From Hydractinia symbiolongicarpus (lineage: Eukaryota; Cnidaria; Hydrozoa; Anthoathecata; Hydractiniidae), in assembly GCF_029227915.1 (NCBI RefSeq), contig NC_079875.1, forward strand, positions 12,213,001 to 12,273,000: a DNA stretch of 60,000 bases, in the 5' to 3' direction. The notes beneath the pieces were generated by a model, which saw only the letters and a list, made by a program, of their open reading frames with translations, was not told the DNA's origin and made no database searches. A program made the position numbers and the translations under genes. Of this stretch, positions 1 to 12,082 are shown in pieces (within the stretch, counting starts at the first letter, position 1; every line of letters starts with the position of its first letter).

Positions 1-3000
1 ATGATAAACTTATAAATTATTATGGTGAATGCATTTTCAATCTTATATTACTAAAAGTCTATAAATTAGCGTTAACAGCCAATGTGGTCAATCTTTTCAA
101 GTTGTCCTCCTTTTCTTGCCTATCGTTACCGTTAAGGGGCTGGGGGAGGGGGGTCCAAGTCTAGTGGCCAATTTGCTGTTACCGAAGACGAAAACTGTTT
201 GTCGACGGCCCCCAACTAATAGGGCAATTTGTATGTTATTTAGATACTGATTTAACAATACCAGAATATAGTTAAGGAAAAAGTTAATTTAGGACTATGT
301 AAATTAACAATGCTAATAAATTAACATTTAAAACAATTTCTTGACAAGAAAAGTTGCTACTCGCAATCTTGCAATCCTAGCTAATAAAAACAGTTTGCTA
401 GGAAAAAAAACTTACCATCTAGTGGTTGATAACCGTAATTGTATGATTTACTCATTTCTTCCTAATTTATAGCGAACATATAAACCATAATATAACCTAA
501 ACACATTATGTGTAACAGAAAGAAGAGGATCTAAAACCAGAATGATGGAAATTGTTACAAATCCTTGGTTCTTTCTCACACAACTTCCCCTGCCGGAACA
601 TCTGCGGCATAAGGATTAAGGGCCCAGGGTAGATCGAACATTTTATCTCGAACAAACCTCACTTGCAAGGTTAATATTTTTTATTTGATACGGGGTAGGC
701 GAGACAATAACAACAACAACAATAAGGAGAGGTGAGCATTGAAGTTGACATGATTAAATCAGGTTCTGTCATCGGTCCTATGTCATCTGTGGCTACTATT
801 TCACCCAACTGATAACCTTGCTGGCTACTGTGGGCTATGTGCTTTATGATTTAGTCGTAGCTATTCTAGAAAGGCGTCTTTTAGTTCTTGGTGTACTATT
901 AATGACTTGTTATCTTACTTCTAGCTAAACTGACTATAGCTAGCTAAGTAATGGTGCTGCTGGTAGAATACAAGTTATCTCTCCGGTAGGAACGCTAGAG
1001 AGTTAAGGACAGACATTTCTAAAGCATGTTCAGACACTGGTAAATACTGCTGTTTCTTATTTACTTGCAATTAATAAATAAAGGGTTGCGGAGCTGGAGG
1101 ACATCAGGATCCCCTAGTTTTGCAAGCAAAAAATTGTAGATGCTCCTTTTGTTCAAAACGTAATAGAAATTAAGTTCTTGTGTGTTTCATTTCGTCCAAT
1201 CAAACAATTTTATCTTAGCACGGTATGGCCAGGAAAAGCAAGACAAGTTCAGGGGTATACAAGGCTGGATAGGCAACACTATATACCAAAATAAACTGCT
1301 TTTGAAATTAATTTCTAAAAAATCTATAACTTGAATGGAATCTTGTCTGAGTCATTATAACAACATAAGGTAGAACTTTGCGTTTTTATTTATTTTTGGA
1401 GTTTTTTTCAGCCTCATTTTATCTTATTTTATTTTAAATAATGAGAAAATAACTTTGTTTTTACCAGAATATTTTTCTTTAATTACTCTAAAATTTATGT
1501 TTATGTTGCTAATGGAGCTGTATAATCAAGCATGAATATTATTTTGCAGTTGTATTATTAGGTGTGCAACAACACGAAAAACAATTCCCCCTCCTTAGGG
1601 TAAGAGAACACAAGGGACATTTTCACGCGCGCTATGCAACGTGTCTCACAGCATGCTCATGAAAATGTTTCTCGTGACACCACTTCTCATTTGCTGCAGG
1701 ATGGTCTTATTTGATTTAAATGTTCGTAGCTCACGAAACATGGATGTAGAGCGAATGGAAAGTTTTAACAAGGTTATCAGAGTTTTATGCACCGTTAAAT
1801 TTATTTTTATTTATGCAGTATATCCCATAACACAGGATTTGTTTTGTAAAAGTCAATTAAAGTGTCTTTTCGTTATCAGATAGCTTTTTCTTTTTGGCCG
1901 ACATTTTTGCTTTTCTCATATTTTCTCTCTCCGCTTTATGTTTGACTTCCCAAGAAAAGCAATGTTTACAGTTTCTTGCATTTTCATTGTTTAATCGCCT
2001 CAATTGGTCTTGCAAGATGATATGGGGAAATGAGGCACAAATGTGCCGCAAGAATAATTTTGTCCCTGGACATGTTGCAGATGGTGACAACACGAGCAAC
2101 TTTTACGATAATGTTCATCAAAATTTGTCCCCATAGCACAGGCACAAATTAGATTCAGATCTATTTTGTCTCCGAAGTTGTGGAGCAAAATTTTTGCTCT
2201 ATGCAACATTTTTTTGCTGCATTACAGTAAAAAAATAGATATGGGATGCAAGGAACTTTTGTCATGCGCATGCAATGGAGCAATGTTGCATAGCACGTGC
2301 ATGAAAACATTCCTTGTGCCACCTTAGCTTTAGGTTGTTTTTATTTATGTTCTTATTGAGGCTCATGTTCTTTTAAATTTTTTTTTTTAAAATGCGGGTA
2401 TGACAGAACGAAAGTGCATATGTTTTCCCTGTATAACTTCTTTCTTATTTTCCATAAAAAACACCACATTTCCGATTATTTAGAAAACCCAAAAACCAAG
2501 AAATAATAGCATTTTTTACCTTTTTTTTATTATCAAGAAAAAAGCAGCCCTTATGGCCCAAATATATAAATTAAATAAATTTATGAGTACCTTGCATATC
2601 AGATAAACATTGTTTTGATGAGTTTTTCTATGTTTATAAACAACAAATTAAATTTCACATAAGAGGTATTAATAAAAACAGTAAAGACGACATCATTATG
2701 CAGTCTAAAATATTTTCTTCTAAATTAAAACTTGTTAAAAACTTTTATATATATAAATAAAAATTGAAAAAATAAGTTTCTTAAAACAAAAGACTGATAA
2801 CTAGTGAACATTGCGATTTGTGATAAGGCTTTTTTTCCAAACCAACTACCTCGTCTAGTTGCATACTCTAGAAAATCAACCACAGACATAAGCTATTTAT
2901 CACATGCTACTTTCGTCCAATGGATTTTGCTAACCACTTCTTGTCAGATCTTTCAGCTTTGTCATTCAGGTGTGTGCAGAAGAACTGACCACGGCTTTTC

Positions 3001-3893
3001 TTTGAGTGCCTTGAGTCCAAACACTTAAAAGTTGTATTAAAGAAGAATTACTTTGTTCATCACTAACATACTCCCTGGCAGTGAGTCGCGGTTCCTAGAA
3101 CTGGGAGCCGCAGACGAACCCACTACACTACGTGCGGCAATATGTTAGTGATGAACTCAGATAGTTTATCCGAATGGTGTGTATACATAGGTGAATATTT
3201 GTCATAGCACATTTGTATTTCATTCTCAACAGAGAATGCTTCACCCCGATCAGACCTCTGATCATGACGGGCAAGTATAATGCGTGTAAGTCATATTGTA
3301 GAAGAACTACTTTGTTCATCATTTACAAGTTACTGCTCAAATCAAAATTTTACATGCAAAGAAATTGGCGGAAATGGTATGCCTGCACTTTTAACATTAT
3401 GAAATGCGCTTCACTTAGCTCTGCTAAAAAGAGAAGCGTTAAAATTTCTAACATAAGTTGCATCTCTATTCTTTTAGAATAATTATCGACATTCTCAACT
3501 AAACAGAGTGTGCCGATGATACAATCCGCAAGGTTTTACCTAGCCCTACATATTCTTAAATATTATTTTTTATAAGAAATATTATTTTTTAATATGCTGC
3601 TACTTGAAAATAACCTTATGAAAAATAGCAGGTCTCCTGAACACTTGGATATTGCGATTTTTATCTTTTATTATTGGATGTCATTATATTATAACTCAGA
3701 TTCCAGTTTAAAGTGAATTCTGTTAGACAAAGTTATAGACTAAAAAGGGCATCATTCCCAACCTAAACAAGGATTAAAACAGACTAAAAAATAGGTCAGC
3801 CTTTCAAGTTTAACACAAAAATACAAAGAGTTAACTTACTATTTTTGTCTATAAAAATATTATGCCTTTGTCTTTCTAGACTATTAGAAATAG
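1..3893. other. Gene-free, repeat-derived 5' stretch
   Basis: No exon with recognisable protein similarity was found on either strand. Open frames here are short, many lack ATG, and none has convincing splice sites plus family motifs. The stretch holds a tRNA-derived SINE (about 3055-3160), short AAC/AAT runs near 700-725, and a diffuse repeat-like zone (1620-2330) in which words such as ATGCAAC, GCATG and GCACAAAT recur in both orientations. A 5' UTR or promoter for the downstream DNase gene must lie near its right edge, but no clear promoter element is visible. Confidence 0.5.
3055..3160 (-). repeat. tRNA-derived SINE copy (family S2)
   Basis: Read on the minus strand, the segment has the order CCGCACGTAGTGTAGTGGG, then a GCGGCTCCCAG box, then CTGCCAGG. 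The first part resembles a pol III A box with flanking tRNA acceptor. A close copy lies at 10130-10245 (same strand) and a more diverged one at 36090-36170 (plus strand). The copy is bracketed by an inverted repeat, GTTCATCACTAACATA at 3056 and its complement near 3141, so the whole unit can fold back. Confidence 0.55.
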
Positions 3894-6800
3894 ATGGACG
3901 CATTAGTGAAACTTTTTAATTGGCTTTGTTGTATAAAAAGGTACTGATTTGTTTTTATTACAATTTTTTTAAAAAGAAGAAAAAACCCTGATATGTATAC
4001 AAAGCTCTTTTTCCATAACAGAATATGATAATAGAGATTTTGCTTTATTAGTAATGCTGACCCCGAACCTTCTCATTATGGCAGCATTAATTCAGAAAGT
4101 GATCCATATCAACAAAATATCCAGACTGTACGCATTGCAGCGTTTAACGTACAACGCTTTGGTGCAAAAAAGTTTAATGATAAATATGCAATTGATATAT
4201 TACATAAGGTATGAGCTTAAGGTCGAACAGCTTTTGTTCTTTTATTGTAATGTTTACCTGGCTTAGAACCTGACAAATTACTAAGGTATAAGTTAGTTGA
4301 TATATTACATAAGTTGATATATTACATAAGGTATGAGCTTAAGGTCGAACAGCTTTTGTTCTTTTATTGTAATGTTTACCTGGCTTAGAACCTGACAAAT
4401 TACTAAGGTATAAGTTAGTAGTTTTCTTGTGAGCCCTACTGTGTTCTTTAAATAAAATGTGAATTTTTTTAGATAATTTCTCGTTATGATCTCATTTTGC
4501 TACAAGAAGTACAAGATGGGAATTTAAAGAAGATCCCTTCTTTTATCAATGCTCTTAACAAGTAGGTGTATATAATTACACTAACATGGAATTTTCTCGC
4601 ATATCTTTTCTTTATCTTTTCTGCTCGTTTTTCTAGCATATCTTAAAACTCAAAGTTTTTTTGTATAGGTTTTAAAATCATTTTTACTCTATAACATGTT
4701 AATTCTTTTGACCAAAAACTGTTTATCCTATTTTTTGACTAATTGCGCTGTAGCTTAGTGGTTACAGCTGCCACACTTTGTGCAAGAGAAAGAGTTCCCA
4801 CTAGGTGACGATTTAATACGAATGTGTAACTGTTACGATAGCTCTGGGTTAACCCCAGCCATGTGAGGAAAAGAGGGGAGATAGCAAATTGTGTGACAGT
4901 TGGATATTGCAGGGAAAAACTCAAACCTTAGTTTGGTCTGCGTATATCTTAAAATAAGCATTAAATACTCCAGGACTCCCCATCTAACCCATGGGCTTTC
5001 TTGGAAAATCGATGTAGCAAATCTACTTATATATACTGGCACAAGTCTACTTTGAAAAAAGCTTTTATGTAGTGGTTTCACCAACATTGAGGGAATCTAA
5101 AAAGGCCTTAATTTTTAAGATGGTGAGGTGAAAAAAAGTCCTTAAAATTTTCGTTAAAAGGTGTTACAACAAAATGGAATGACTATTTTTTCTTTTTTTC
5201 TTTATTTTGTTACATAAATAAAGCTAACTTTTATTTCTTAATATTTTTTAGAATTTCAGGCCGTTCCTACAAACATGTTGTTAGTGATTATCTTGGAAGA
5301 AAAACTTATAAAGAACAATATCTCTATATATACAGGTAGGGTATTCTCGTGGCAGCTTCTTGAAAAAAAATTTTACTTGGGGAAAAAGTAGATGTAGAAA
5401 ATATTACGTAACATCAGGACAGCAATTACAGTGGAGTTTTATATTATTTCATTTATATATTTATTATCTATAAACGAATAGTTTAACAGGATAGCCATAA
5501 AAAACTAAATACATATAATACAAAGTTTCTGTTCTTCCATGGATCTTTGACATAACACGGGATAAATAAGAAAAATGATAAAATAAGTAACCAAAAATGA
5601 TTTTTTTTGGTTACTTATTTTGTAGTGTACATTGTTAAAAAGTATACGGCTGTTTAAAAATTTAAATTCCTTACCTGATTCTGCGGACCCAATTATTGCC
5701 AGTAAGTTGATAAATTCTAGTGCACCGTTAAAGTGAAATCCTCTTCTACACGTTAAAGGTTTTATACCTTGAATTCGTAGGATATGTTTTTTATTATTGT
5801 CAAATGATTTCAAAGTAGTTTTCGCATGTTTCTCCCTTACTACATACAAGCGTATCTGTTGATACAGATACGCTTTTTATTCAAGTCTGCAATGGTTATG
5901 AAATGCAATATTTTTGCACATTTCCTTTAAACACGAGAACTTTAGCTCAATTTTTCCAGATTGTTAATCTTCTTCTGGCACTTTTTTGATGGAGTTTTAG
6001 TGATAGGTAGATACTTAATAAAGAAACTATGCAGTGCCAATTTCGTGTTAAAAATACCTTTGACAAAAAAACATTGTTTTCATTTATTTCAGAAGAAACA
6101 CTCTCGCGTACAGCATTTTAAGAAATTTATTTTATTGAATATCTTCAAGCTCGTTAAAGGCGCCTCTCGAGATAAAAATTATTTTTTTCTAGTATTAACT
6201 TTAATGGCCTCCTTACTTCATTGCAAATTTCAAACATCTTTCTTTAATGTAATACTTGTATATATGCGCAAAAGAAATTGCATTCATATAAGCATTGAGT
6301 TGAAGTAATTTGTGTTATTATAACCGTAGGGAAGACATTTTTGAAATATCTGATTCGTTTCATTACGATGATGGACCTGAAGAACTGGGAACAGATACAT
6401 TCCAACGTGAGCCGTTTGTTGTGCTGGTAAAGGGAATAAAAACAGCAGGTAGAGAAATGATCTTATTTTCTTCATGCAAATCTTGCCTTTTCCCAACCCT
6501 GTTAGTTTTCGCTTTTAACGTAATTTTACTCGCCACAGCTGCTTCCACTCGCCACAGCTGCTTCCACTCGCCACAGCTGCTTCCATTTGCCACAGCTGCT
6601 TCCGCTCGCCACAGCTGCTTCCGCTCGCCACAGCTGCTTCCGCTCGCCACATGCTCTCACTCTCCACATGCTCTTACTCGCCATATTCTTACAATATAGG
6701 TTGCAAATTTGTCTGGAGAAATGTTTTTTGCGAGTATAAATTTTGAGAAAAATTAGTCTTCGCGAAAGGTAGTAAACGCGAAAATAGATATCCATGATGT

Positions 6801-9800
6801 ATGTCTAAGGGGTCTCTTGGCCCTTGAGCCAACTTCATGGCCTTCGTGGCCTTGGGGTTATGGAGTTCGCTTCGTAATCACAAGGTCCGTGGTTCGGTCC
6901 ACAGCACGGGCATGTTTAGCAAGTGCCTTTACCACAGCTACGGGTCAACCCATGTCATGTGAGGGAAATTGGGTGGATATTGCCGGTGTATACTTAATGT
7001 ATACATTCAGAAAATAGGACCCACATTGATAACAATGTTTCCAACACTGAAGTGGCTGTATAAATATTCGGAATAATAATAATAAAAATTAAAAAGACAA
7101 AATACCCAACGGAACAAGGTCTTAAAATCACAATCATTTTTTTCCTAGCTTTATCAGCAGTGTTATGCTATATACCAAAAATTATAAAAATGAATTAGGG
7201 TGTATTATTATCTATCTATCGCTAGCTCATACGCGAAAATTGTTACTCTACGGGTAAATTTTCATTGCACAATTTATTTGCGAAAGTTAGGCTTTGACCC
7301 TACGCGCAAACCGGTATCCTAAATTTTTTTTTCCCTATAGTGCAACAATTTCTATTCTATTTAGTGTAGCATGGATATACAAAAGTGTACCTACTTATAA
7401 GATAATTTATTTTGTTTAGTGAAACAATTCGCCATCATTGGGGCTCACTTACAGCCTAAGTTTGTAGAAGAAGAATTAAATGAACTGGTGAATGTCTACA
7501 ACACAGTGGTGAAAAAATGGGGAGTTGATGACGTTTTGATCATGGGAGATTTTAATGCAGGGGGAAGGTACAAATTTTCTTTGTTATATCTGTCCTTAGT
7601 ATGCTGAACGTGTGTCAACACCGGATTCTTTTCACCGACTCTTGCAGAGGGACAGACCTTACACAAAAAAAACTCTGAAAAATTTAAATTTGCATGAATT
7701 AAATTTCGCAAATAGCTTATTTCAACATATTGTAGGGCAATGAACATAAGACCAAGCTTTTTTACAATTTACCACTGGGCCTAACTTTTGCGACCAATAA
7801 TCGCGAAAGTTTCTGCTTTTAAAATATGTTAAAGATACTATGCACATAGTATTTAAAGTGCAGAAACTTTCGCGAAAAGTAACTTCCGCGAACAGGAAAA
7901 TTGGCAAAATTTTTACATTTTGCGCACATGTGACTATTATTAGATTTTGCAAACATGTGATTGTTATTACATTTTGCGAACATAAACTTACGCTAATCAA
8001 TGCCTCTTGTGAACTTTCTAAAGAATTGTATGACTTCTAAAGAATTGTATGACCTCTTTGAATAAAACAAAAGAAAATAAAAAAATACCGATTTTTTAAA
8101 CATTAAATTTTGCAAATTAAAGAGAAAATCTTTTTGCGTTCATAAACTTACGTGAATTAATGCTTTTGAGAAATTTCATGGCATAAACTTTTACAAGTTT
8201 TTGCCCACGAATCTTTTTGCACTAAATGTATTTTCAGTTTTCAACAAGGTTTTCACTTTACATCATAAAAAAGGCGATACGGTCGCTTAAGCCCCTATTA
8301 CACGGTCAAAAAATTTGATCAAATTTCTATCTCTAACTTCAGTAATGACACAGCTTGAAACTTGCTTTTTAAAGGGAAAAATTAACGAATTAGCAAGCTA
8401 TAAGTCGTTCGCAAAAGTTCGTTTCCACTGAGTGGAAAAGAAAAAACAACCATCCTGTAAAATGTCGCGAGAACAAATCTTTTTTTACCTTCAACTGCGA
8501 AAAGGAAATGATGGCATTCTGTTTTGTTTTAATGTGGTGCTTTTAGTTAAATTATATTATAGAGAGAAAGGTATAAGGAAAGAAGGTATTAAATTAATGT
8601 GAAGATGTTTTCCTAGAAATTTTACGGCAGATAAAAAATCAAAATGTAGGGCATGATTAAATAGTTTGCAGTGGAATAATGAAATTTTCCGTGTTTGAAA
8701 TGTGGAAATGTGGAAATCAAGTCTTACTTAATTCCGCTAATGTCACCTAAAATCCTACAAATCGTGAAAAATCTGATTCTTTTAATTTCAGCCATATCTC
8801 AAAAAAGAAATTAGCGACTGTTGATTTGAAAACAGATCCCAAATTTTCTTGGTTGATTGAAAATGAAGACACAACAGTTGGAAAGAATACTTACACCTAT
8901 GACAGGTTTGTTTGTTTGTGTGTGTGTTTTTAGTTGTTTGTTTCTTTTTGTTTGTTTAATCCGTCTATAATACCGTCATTTTTGTCTACGGAGTACCAAG
9001 ATGGACAAAATTCCAGTCATGTTAACAAAGTATGTTTTTCTGTAAATGCTATTATCTATTATATAAACAAAAAGAAATACTCTCAATTTTAACCCTCATT
9101 ATTTTGTTTCTTTACCTGGTTTGTATTCCGGTAGTGCAGTCTATGGAATGTCAAAATAGTCAAAACCCTTGTTATTATTTTTTTTTTGTTTCACGTAGAT
9201 TTTGTTTTTTCGCTGTAATTCGGGTAGAGGATATGTGTTCATTGATTTAAAATTTAATTCTTTTTATACTTTTAATTTTTATATTTTCACTCAGCACACT
9301 GACGTCGCCTACAAGAAAATTTCATTGGCTAGAATATAAATTCTATTTTTTAATACTTAATTATAATTAGCTGAAACTAACATCACGAATTAATATTGTG
9401 GCAATTAAATGAATGATTGACATAATATAATTTTAAAATCCACCATTATTAAAAAAGCCAAATGATGTACCAATATAATGTCTTCATTTGTTCTTCTTTA
9501 GAATAATTGCATCCGGTGAAATGTTATTAAAGCATATACCAAGGCATAGTGCAAAAGTTTTTAGATTTGATGAAGAATTTGATATCGAAGAGGTAAGGGG
9601 TCTGTATTGCTTAAGGGGTGCCCCCCCCTCCCCGCCCCCATACACCCCCTGCATTTTTTATTCAACGAGGTATAATACTATATACCAAGATGTGTGCTCA
9701 TTTTCTCCTTTTTTGTTGGAACCTCTCTAAATACTTGCATTGTCTACCGATGCTTTAAATATAATTTTGTGACGTAATCTTACTTTAGCCATTACGAATT

Positions 9801-9878
9801 AGCGACCACTATCCTGTAGAGATTATAATTGGTAAGATTGATTTCGTTATCTTCGAAGTAGTTTGTAGAATGTACTGA
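3894..9878 (+). CDS. DNase I / DNase1L3-like endonuclease, nine exons
   Basis: Ca/Mg-type endonuclease of the DNase I family (endonuclease/exonuclease/phosphatase fold), expected to nick double-stranded DNA. Exons: 3894-3940, 4052-4208, 4473-4561, 5252-5335, 6330-6448, 7420-7567, 8792-8905, 9502-9592, 9789-9878. All internal junctions are GT-AG and the phases join to one frame of about 312 residues, close to DNase1L3. Motifs in order: IAAFNVQRFG (start of the fold), LLQEVQD (catalytic Glu), REPFVVLVKG, GAHLQP (catalytic His), MGDFNAGG (metal/catalytic Asp-Asn), TYDRI (Asp) and ISDHYPVE (Asp-His). The catalytic set is complete. The two cysteines of the conserved family disulfide (DFNAxC and NCxYDR) are absent. 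Exon 1 is inferred from an ATG with an in-frame stop just upstream and a donor of matching phase; it gives no strong signal peptide, so a different upstream first exon remains possible. The last exon may instead splice at about 9830 (ATTG/GTAAG). Confidence 0.9.
4192..4418 (+). repeat. Tandem duplication carrying a splice donor of the DNase gene
   Basis: A 105-nt block (4192-4296) is repeated almost exactly at 4314-4418, with a 17-nt partial copy (TTGATATATTACATAAG, 4297-4313) between them. The block begins with the last 17 nt of DNase exon 2 and its donor, so donor-like AAG/GTATGAG occurs at 4208 and again at 4330. The first donor keeps the frame with exon 3; use of the second would add 122 nt and shift it. 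Confidence 0.9.
4740..4920 (+). repeat. tRNA-derived SINE-like sequence in DNase intron
   Basis: GCTGTAGCTTAGTGGTTACAGCTG resembles a tRNA 5' half with an A box. It is followed by a region (AACCCCAGCCATGTGAGGAAAAGAGGGG) that parallels the body of the other SINEs in the window (AACCCATGCCATGTGAGGAAAATTGGG). The B box is poorly preserved. Confidence 0.4.
5580..5621. repeat. Perfect 13-bp inverted repeat (hairpin)
   Basis: AAAATAAGTAACC at 5580-5592 and its exact complement at 5609-5621 flank a 16-nt loop in DNase intron 4. No coding function is implied. Confidence 0.8.
6528..6690 (+). repeat. 19-bp minisatellite
   Basis: About six and a half tandem copies of ACTCGCCACAGCTGCTTCC with single-base variants (ATTTGCC..., GCTCGCC...), decaying into TCGCCACATGCTCTCAC-type copies. 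It starts about 80 nt after the donor of DNase exon 5 and gives a spurious open frame on each strand. Confidence 0.92.
6815..7085 (+). repeat. tRNA-derived SINE (family S1, Thr-like head)
   Basis: The head GTTCGCTTCGTAATCACAAGGTCCGTGGTTCGGTCC contains an anticodon-loop-like TTCGTAA and a B box. The body continues GGTCAACCCATG.CATGTGAGG...GGACCCACATTGATAACA.TGTTTCCAACACTGAAGTGGCT and ends in an A-rich AATAATAATAAT tail. Clear copies occur at 34090-34325 (plus) and about 10570-10790 (minus). Confidence 0.75.
7795..7885. repeat. Foldback MITE-like element with TCGCGAAAGTTTCTGC arms
   Basis: TCGCGAAAGTTTCTGC near 7810 and GCAGAAACTTTCGCGA near 7860 are inverted, with an inner inverted pair (ATACTATG/CATAGTAT). 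Flanking DNA to about 8220 repeats TTTGCG.ACATAAACTTACG words, which suggests nested or decayed copies. Confidence 0.65.
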
Positions 9879-10129
9879 TACCTGCTTTTATTCCCTCTTG
9901 CTCTCTCTTAATTCCATCATCCCCCAACCCTATCCACCTTACTACGATCTACACCCCACCCTGTTTTTTTACTCCTCCCTCCTATGTACTATTTTTTTCA
10001 GCCGCAACCTAGTTGCACTAGAAAATAGAAATATTCGAGATTCTCCTCTATGTCTTGTCTTGTGACATTTTTATTTTACATTTTCCTATCTTCAAGAAAG
10101 TGCTGATAAAAGATAATGTACTTTATATT

Positions 10130-10245
10130 GAAGAATAACTACTTTGCTCGTCACTAACATAGTACCTGGCAGGAATCGGGATTCGATCAGCGGTCCCCAG
10201 AACTGGGAGCCGCAGACGAATCCACTACACTACGTGCGGCACATA
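10130..10245 (-). repeat. tRNA-derived SINE copy (family S2)
   Basis: On the minus strand it reads GCCGCACGTAGTGTAGTGG, then CTGCGGCTCCCAGTTCTGGGG, then GATCGAATCCCGATT (B box) and CTGCCAGG. It shares the CTACTTTG.TC.TCACTAACATA flank with the copy at 3055-3160, so that flank belongs to the element. Confidence 0.65.
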
Positions 10246-10569
10246 TGATAATTCACCTATGATATACTTTTTAGAAAAAGCGCCAAAAGATGAACTGTAA
10301 GCTGTATGCTATGTAGCTAATTTTTCAAGAACATAGACGTTGTTTGTTAATAAATCAGAAGCGCTCAACAGACAAAACTTACACAAGTAGTTGAGTCGAC
10401 ATAAAGAAATATTTCACGAAGATATGTGAAGCTACATGGTCTCTAGAATAACCGAAATTCAACCTCCACTTTTTGCACATACAACAACACGATTGCACAT
10501 TACGTCATACCCTTTAACATTACGTCATGCAGAGTGAATACTTATTTATTTTTGAATACTCATAACGAA

Positions 10570-10790
10570 AAGTCACCTTAATGTACTGGCACTGTTATCA
10601 ATGTGAGTCTTTTGTTCTCCCATGTGTACATTAGATATACATTGGCATTGGCCACCCCGTTTCCTTCACGTGGTATGGGTTGGTCCGTAGCTGCGATAAT
10701 GGCACTTGTTAAACAAGACCGCTCTGGACTGAAGCTCGGAACTGGTGATTGCGAAGTGAACCCTGTAAACGCTCGGCCACGCTTTGCTGT
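10570..10790 (-). repeat. tRNA-derived SINE copy (family S1)
   Basis: The reverse complement carries GGTTCACTTCGCAATCACCAG..., TTAACAAGTGCCATTATCGCAGCTACGG.CCAACCCATACCACGTGA and ACTCACATTGATAACAGTG. These match the S1 copies at 6815 and 34090 in order. It is more diverged than those two. Confidence 0.6.
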
Positions 10791-10839
10791 TTTTGGAGCA
10801 ACAATCAAGTATGCTTTTTAGTTTATATGGGGGACATAT

Positions 10840-11060
10840 TCGCGAATCTTTAAAATTCGCGAAATTTGCGACATAAACTTTCGCGACGTGGCAAATCGAA
10901 AATATTTTTGAGAGAGCAACTTCGGCAAAACTTAGAATCTGTTTTTAAAGCTGGAGATGTTTTTAAAACTAGACTTTGCGAAAAGAATTTTTTTTAAAAA
11001 AAAATATGTAGCCAAATTTTCGCGAAGAAGCACAAAATTCGCAAAACTTTTTCTTGTGTA
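10840..11060. repeat. TTCGCGAA-rich MITE remnants
   Basis: Repeated short palindromic words (TTCGCGAATCTTTAAAATTCGCGAAATTTGCG, ACTTTCGCGACG, TTTTCGCGAAG) are spread over about 220 nt. They match the arms of the foldback elements at 7795 and 12083, but no intact pair of ends is visible. Confidence 0.45.
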
Positions 11061-12082
11061 AGATGTTTTGGCTAATGTGCATACACGAACATGAAATAAA
11101 AATGTAGTGTGATTTTTTTTAAAAGAAACAACTGAAAATTTATATTAAATATCTGGGATCTCCGTTATACTTTTTTTGATAAGAAACTGGCGAAGGCTCT
11201 TACTTCGAAAGTTTCTTAACAGCTTTCCAATTTTCTAATTTATACATGCTGCAATTTGCATAGTCTCGCAAAAAGGACTTGCGGTCTTTTAATTATATGT
11301 GCATGTTGTATATTACTGCTTCTCTGTAATAATAATAATAATACCCCCGTCGTTTGTTTTGCGCTCTGTTTCGGATCTCCAGTTTTTCAGTAACAGACGA
11401 ACAAGGGAGATACACGACAGGAAAATGCCCGTGAGTGTTTTCACGGGCAAACAAGTAGTCTCGTATAATATTAGCCGTATTTTGTCTGTCTGATCGCAAA
11501 AAAAGTGCCGTGTAATTTAAAGACGAACGACCCCGTGAATTTTTTCCACGGGTTAACGACTAGTCTATAATAATGGTTTTATTTTGTTCAAAATTCTAAA
11601 TGACTGCTGTATGCTGAGATTTTTCGACATAGTAATGTACAAAACGTACAAAGACCAGAATTCCTTGTATGTTTTTTTAGACTAACGACTGATTATAAAT
11701 ATGTGTTATTGCGCAAAATTGCTTTGTGCGAAAAAAAGCACGAAATAGCCAACCATAAAATGCGTGTAAAGGTCAAAGAACACAGAGACCATTAACCAGC
11801 AAATTTTGCACCGATGGATTATTTTAAAAACACATTAGAAAGAATTATTTAAATCCGAAAAAAGGTCTTTTGTACGGCTACTATTAGTAGGTACAAACGC
11901 TTCTCACATTTCTCCAGTAATATAGCTCTACTTTCCTATTTGTGTTTTTAAGTTGTTACTAGATTTGTTAGCTGTTTTTTAAATTTTCTACACACCTATG
12001 TAGATAGGTGCAGTTTGTATGGATACCGGATGCCTACATAAAGGGAAAGTACCCTACAGGTATAATCACTGAAGTACCTTAA

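Noticed and set aside
5505-5849. 114-codon minus-strand open frame in a DNase intron
   Set aside because: It lies opposite a well-supported intron, crosses the 13-bp hairpin and has no recognisable motif or splice context.
5961-6308. 115-codon plus-strand open frame in a DNase intron
   Set aside because: It is between two confirmed exons in a different frame, has a composition typical of AT-rich noncoding DNA, and shows no family signal.
6310-6795. Alanine/Ser-rich and Glu/Lys-rich frames on both strands
   Set aside because: They are translations of the 19-bp minisatellite (SGSSCGE-type repeats); the plus frame only begins with a real DNase exon.
9615-9650. C-rich run (CCCCCCCCTCCCCGCCCCC) as a possible i-motif or promoter
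   Set aside because: It lies inside the last DNase intron with no nearby start; only a sequence curiosity.
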